Positions 20,542 through 22,962 of a stretch of DNA of 22,962 nucleotides are shown here, piece after piece. This DNA is from Cellulomonas_A sp047229345 (GTDB taxonomy: Bacteria > Actinomycetota > Actinomycetes > Actinomycetales > Cellulomonadaceae): positions 1-22,962 of the forward strand of contig NZ_JBFTER010000081.1 of assembly GCF_047229345.1 (NCBI RefSeq), given 5' to 3'. Below the pieces are notes generated by a model that was given only the letters and a program-made list of their open reading frames with translations, was not told where the DNA came from and ran no database searches. Position 1 is the stretch's first letter. Each line of letters starts with the position of its first letter. The translations under genes were made by a program, and so were the position numbers.

Positions 20542-20955
20542 ATGATGTGGTCGTTGCTGGTGGTCTTCCTCGGCCCTGCCGTGCTCTTCGGCGCCCTCAT
20601 GGCGCTCTTCCCGAGCCCCGACGAGCCGGCCCCGTGGCGCGTGCGCCTGGCGCGGACCCTCGAGCGTGCCGCCGACCGGCTGCGCCGGAACCAGCCCGGA
20701 CCGCCCGACCCCTTCGTCGCGCTGCGCCTGCAGACCCGGCTCGGCGTCGTCGCCGACCACGCGCGCGCGCTCGAGGGCGAGCCCCGGACGTTCGCGCTCG
20801 CCGAGCGCGTCATCGCTACCCAGCTCGCCTACGACCAGCTGCTCGCCGAGGCGTGCCGGCTCGCCGGCGTCGAGGTCCTGCAGCGCGCCAAGGGCGACCC
20901 GCAGGAGCGTTTCCGCGAGGAGGTCGAGCTCGCCGCTCGCGGCTGGAGCTGGTGA
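20542..20955 (+). CDS. Small membrane-anchored protein of unknown function
   Basis: This 137-residue protein starts with a hydrophobic segment (MMWSLLVVFLGPAVLFGALMALFP, 1-24), probably a membrane anchor. A helical, Arg/Ala/Leu-rich cytoplasmic-looking part follows (30-137), including ALRLQTRLGVVADHARALEGEPRTFALAERVIATQLAYDQLLAEACRLAGVE, and ends ELAARGWSW. The even helix pattern and aromatic C-terminus suggest a small folded helical bundle. I do not recognise a family. Nearly all codons end in G or C. It has its own candidate promoter and palindrome. The start could be this ATG or the next codon, also ATG; GGGGG upstream is a weak ribosome binding site. Confidence 0.75.
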   Translation: MMWSLLVVFLGPAVLFGALMALFPSPDEPAPWRVRLARTLERAADRLRRNQPGPPDPFVALRLQTRLGVVADHARALEGEPRTFALAERVIATQLAYDQLLAEACRLAGVEVLQRAKGDPQERFREEVELAARGWSW

Positions 20956-20990
20956 GGCCGCGTGACCCGCCCGTCCGAGCGCCGGACGTC

Positions 20991-21074
20991 CGTCCCGGTT
21001 CGTGGCACGCCCTGCCGCGATGTCGGCATTCTCACCCGGAGCCTTCGTCCCGGTTCGTCCGGGGGCGTCCCGGT
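20991..21074. repeat. Direct repeats CGTCCCGGTTCGT upstream of the phosphatase gene
   Basis: CGTCCCGGTTCGT occurs at 20991-21003 and 21046-21058, with a partial third copy CGTCCCGGT at 21066-21074. They lie 64-147 bp before the PP2C start, in a 182-bp gap with no gene. They could be binding sites for an activator. The unit is not a known operator to me. Confidence 0.5.
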
Positions 21075-21125
21075 CGCGCCGGCCCGTGCCCGAGGAGCGC
21101 GCTTACCTCCGCGCCGATACCGGCT

Positions 21126-21131
21126 TACGGT
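21126..21131 (+). promoter_or_regulatory. -10 box of the phosphatase gene (leaderless)
   Basis: TACGGT matches TAnnnT and ends six bases before the ATG at 21138. TTACCT lies 17 bases upstream as a weak -35. A leaderless mRNA is expected; there is no Shine-Dalgarno sequence. Confidence 0.5.
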
Positions 21132-21137
21132 CGGGGC

Positions 21138-22328
21138 ATGACCGTGACACGCGCGCAGGAGGCGGAGGACACCCGCGTCGACGTCGTGCGCCGGCTCGGT
21201 GTGCTCGACACCCCGCGCGAGGAGCGGTTCGAGCGCGTCGTGCGCCTCGCGCAGAACCTCTTCGGCGTCGAGAAGGTCGCCGTCGCGCTCGTCGACCGCG
21301 ACCGCGTCTTCCACAAGGCGGGGGTCGGGCTCGACGCACGCGAGTACCCGCGGGAGGCGTCGCTGTCCGCGCTCACGCTCGACCACCCCGAGCTCCTCGT
21401 CGTCGAGGACGCGCGCGCGGACCCCCGGTTCCGCGACAACCCGTACGTGACCGGTCCGACGGGTGTCCGGTTCTTCGCGGGACAGCCCCTGCACGGCCAG
21501 GCCGGGTACCGCGTGGGCACGCTCTGCCTCGCCGACTCCACGCCCCGCACCTTCGGGGAGGAGGACGCGCGGCTGCTGCGCGACCTCGCGCTGTGGGTCG
21601 AGAAGGAGCTCCTGGTCCACGAGGAGCTCGAGCGCGCGTCCCAGGTCCAGGCCGGGCTCCTGCCCCGCAGCATGCCGGACCTCCCCGGCTACGAGGTGTC
21701 CGGGCGCTGCCTTCCCGCGCGCGCCGTCGGCGGGGACTTCTACGACTGGCACCCCGTCACCGGCGGGGTCGCGCTCACGCTCGCGGACGTCATGGGCAAG
21801 GGCGGCGGTGCGGCGATCATCGCAGCGACCGTGCGCGCGGTCCTGCGCAGCTCCGCGCGGCGCGGGGACGTCGCCGCCTCGCTCGCGGACGCCGAGGCCG
21901 CCCTCGAGGCCGACCTCCTGCGGACCGGCAGCTTCGTGACCGCGTTCCACGGGAAGATCGACCCCGAGGCGCACGTCCTGACCTGGTCCGACGCCGGCCA
22001 CGGGCTCACGCTGCTGCTCCGCGCCGACGGCACCACCGAGCGGCTCGCCTCGCAGGGCCCGCCGCTGGGCGCGGTCCCCGGCACCGAGCGGGTCGCCGCA
22101 CAGGTCGCGCTCGAGCCCGGCGACCTCGTGCTCACGCTGAGCGACGGCGTGCTCGACGCCCTCGACGCGTCCGGCGGGACCCTCGAGGCGCTCGCCGTCG
22201 TCGAGCGTGCGGTGCGCGGCGCGCCGTCCGCCCACGAGGCCGTCGCGCAGGTGCTGTGGGCGCTCGGGGCGAACGACCGGCCCGACGACCTGACGATCCT
22301 GGCGCTGCGCCGCGAGACGGTGGACTGA
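21138..22328 (+). CDS. GAF-PP2C (RsbU/SpoIIE-type) serine phosphatase
   Basis: This 396-residue protein has an N-terminal GAF domain (about 12-158: RRLGVLDTPREERFERVVRLAQNLFGVE, then GVRFFAGQPL and GTLCLADSTPRTF), a short helix (VEKELLVHEELERASQVQAGLLPRSMP) and a SpoIIE/PP2C domain (about 180-392). Metal-binding positions are seen in AVGGDFYDW (D200, D203), LADVMGKGGGAA (D217), LTLSDGVLDA (D336) and NDRPDDLTIL (D383/D384). The VQxxLLPxxxP linker is typical of RsbU-like phosphatases that dephosphorylate STAS antagonists in partner switching. The STAS and RsbW-like proteins encoded about 10 kb upstream could belong to the same pathway; this is inference. The start follows a leaderless -10 box. 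Confidence 0.92.
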   Translation: MTVTRAQEAEDTRVDVVRRLGVLDTPREERFERVVRLAQNLFGVEKVAVALVDRDRVFHKAGVGLDAREYPREASLSALTLDHPELLVVEDARADPRFRDNPYVTGPTGVRFFAGQPLHGQAGYRVGTLCLADSTPRTFGEEDARLLRDLALWVEKELLVHEELERASQVQAGLLPRSMPDLPGYEVSGRCLPARAVGGDFYDWHPVTGGVALTLADVMGKGGGAAIIAATVRAVLRSSARRGDVAASLADAEAALEADLLRTGSFVTAFHGKIDPEAHVLTWSDAGHGLTLLLRADGTTERLASQGPPLGAVPGTERVAAQVALEPGDLVLTLSDGVLDALDASGGTLEALAVVERAVRGAPSAHEAVAQVLWALGANDRPDDLTILALRRETVD

Positions 22329-22357
22329 GCGGACCGACCCGCGGGCACCGCTCGCGG

Positions 22358-22962
22358 TCAGCCGGCGCGGACCGCCAGCGTGCTCGACCCGTCCGCGAGG
22401 TGCCGGACCTCGATGCGGTCCGCGATCGACTGCTTGAGCGTCTCGACGTGCGACACGACGCCGATGACCCGTCCCCCGGCTCGCAGGCGGCCGAGCTCGG
22501 CGAGCACGACGTCGAGCGTGTGGGGGTCGAGCGAGCCGAAGCCCTCGTCGACGAACAGGGTCCCGAGGTCCATGCCGCCGGCCTCGGCGGTGACGACGTC
22601 GGCCATGCCCAGCGCGAGGCACAGCGACACGTAGAACGTCTCGCCGCCCGAGAGGGTCCGCGGGTCCCGCTCGAGGCCCGTCGAGTGGTCGACGACCCGC
22701 ATCGACAGCCCGGTGCGGCGCGTGCGCACGTCCTCGCGCTCGTCGCTGCGCACGAGCTCGTAGCGCCCGTCGGACATGAGGAGCAGGCGGTCGTTGGCGG
22801 CCGCGACGACGTCCTCGAAGCGGCGGACCAGCACGTACGTGGCGAGCGTGAGCGCACGGGAGTTGTCCGAGCCGCTCGCGGTCGCGGTCCGCGAGCGTCG
22901 AGCCCGACTGGACGCACAGCAGCACCTCGTGCGCGTGGCTGTCCTCGTGGCGCGTGTAGTGC
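22358..22962 (-). CDS. sbcC: SbcC C-terminal ATPase segment, partial, apparent frameshift
   Basis: The gene enters from beyond the window's right edge. The clear C-terminal part reads SRALTLATYVLVRRFEDVVAAANDRLLLMSDGRY, TLSGGETFYVSLCLALGMADVV (ABC signature), LFVDEGFGSLDPHTLDVV (Walker B and D-loop) and VVSHVETLKQSI (H-loop), as in the nuclease subunit SbcC/Rad50, which works with SbcD on DNA ends and hairpins. Upstream of about 22,885 the third-position GC pattern shifts to another frame (HYTRHEDSHAHEV...STLAD). The two frames meet in a CGCGGTCGCGGT tract near 22,875-22,890. The gene is therefore either broken or carries a one-base sequence error. The convergent gap to the phosphatase is 29 bp. 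Confidence 0.82.
   Translation of the reverse strand, partial: TTRATRTATRTRCCCASSRARRSRTATASGSDNSRALTLATYVLVRRFEDVVAAANDRLLLMSDGRYELVRSDEREDVRTRRTGLSMRVVDHSTGLERDPRTLSGGETFYVSLCLALGMADVVTAEAGGMDLGTLFVDEGFGSLDPHTLDVVLAELGRLRAGGRVIGVVSHVETLKQSIADRIEVRHLADGSSTLAVRAG

Noticed and set aside
22329..22357. Possible terminator between the phosphatase and SbcC genes
   Set aside because: CCGCG and CGCGG segments can pair, but the stem is short and imperfect, so it is not listed as a feature.
1..22962. Search for defence systems, toxin-antitoxin pairs, transposases, integrases, tRNA or rRNA genes
   Set aside because: No supporting motifs were seen by eye. SbcC is housekeeping DNA repair, and the VOC-HxlR pair is a metabolic or detoxification operon.

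Overview
The window is very GC-rich, its genes put G or C in nearly every third codon position, several starts are GTG, and several genes look leaderless (a TAnnnT box about 6-8 nt before the start codon). Together with DUF2510, a TIGR03885-type flavin oxidoreductase, a TIGR03704-type PrmC relative and DUF2993, this points to a high-GC actinobacterium, most likely Micrococcales near Cellulomonas, Cellulosimicrobium or Isoptericola. That placement is inference. I see no rRNA, tRNA, insertion sequence, phage gene or CRISPR array, so this is chromosomal background with a few odd spots.

Layout. 105-1470 (minus): a DUF2510 membrane protein and an M50-type membrane metalloprotease-like protein. 1680-2002 (plus): a small unknown gene that appears frameshifted at a hairpin. 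2101-2787 (minus): a DUF2993 protein. 2815-3319: no intact gene, but a relic that resembles the N-terminus of an aminoglycoside phosphotransferase and two families of tandem repeats. 3320-5355 (minus): nfeD-flotillin membrane microdomain operon. 5584-7164 (plus): MFS transporter. 7169-9052 (minus): PrmC-related methyltransferase carrying a nine-unit pentapeptide repeat, and a glycolipid-binding-family protein. 9119-10435 (plus): Bcr/CflA-type exporter. 10664-11720 (plus): STAS protein, a 44-codon small ORF and an RsbW-like kinase. 11794-14579 (plus): LLM flavin oxidoreductase overlapping a trehalose-synthase-like GH13 enzyme. 14674-15886: convergent GAF protein and RcpA-like response regulator. 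16054-16736 (plus): VOC protein and HxlR regulator under a promoter with a perfect palindrome between -35 and -10. 16839-20287 (minus): MacB/FtsX-type ABC permease and ATPase. 20542-22328 (plus): small membrane-anchored protein and a GAF-PP2C phosphatase of RsbU type. 22358-22962 (minus): C-terminal end of SbcC, cut by the window edge and apparently frameshifted.

How the genes fit together. Six loci belong to signalling of the partner-switching or GAF/receiver kind: STAS, the small ORF, RsbW-like kinase, GAF protein, response regulator and RsbU-like phosphatase. They are spread over about 12 kb rather than forming one operon, and no sigma factor is next to them. The most distinctive points are the unreported-looking 44-codon ORF coupled by TGATG to the RsbW-like kinase, the oxidoreductase/GH13 overlapping pair with no assigned pathway, the HxlR operator-promoter, and the repeat-rich intergenic region at 2.8-3.3 kb. 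No clearly new defence or mobile system is visible.
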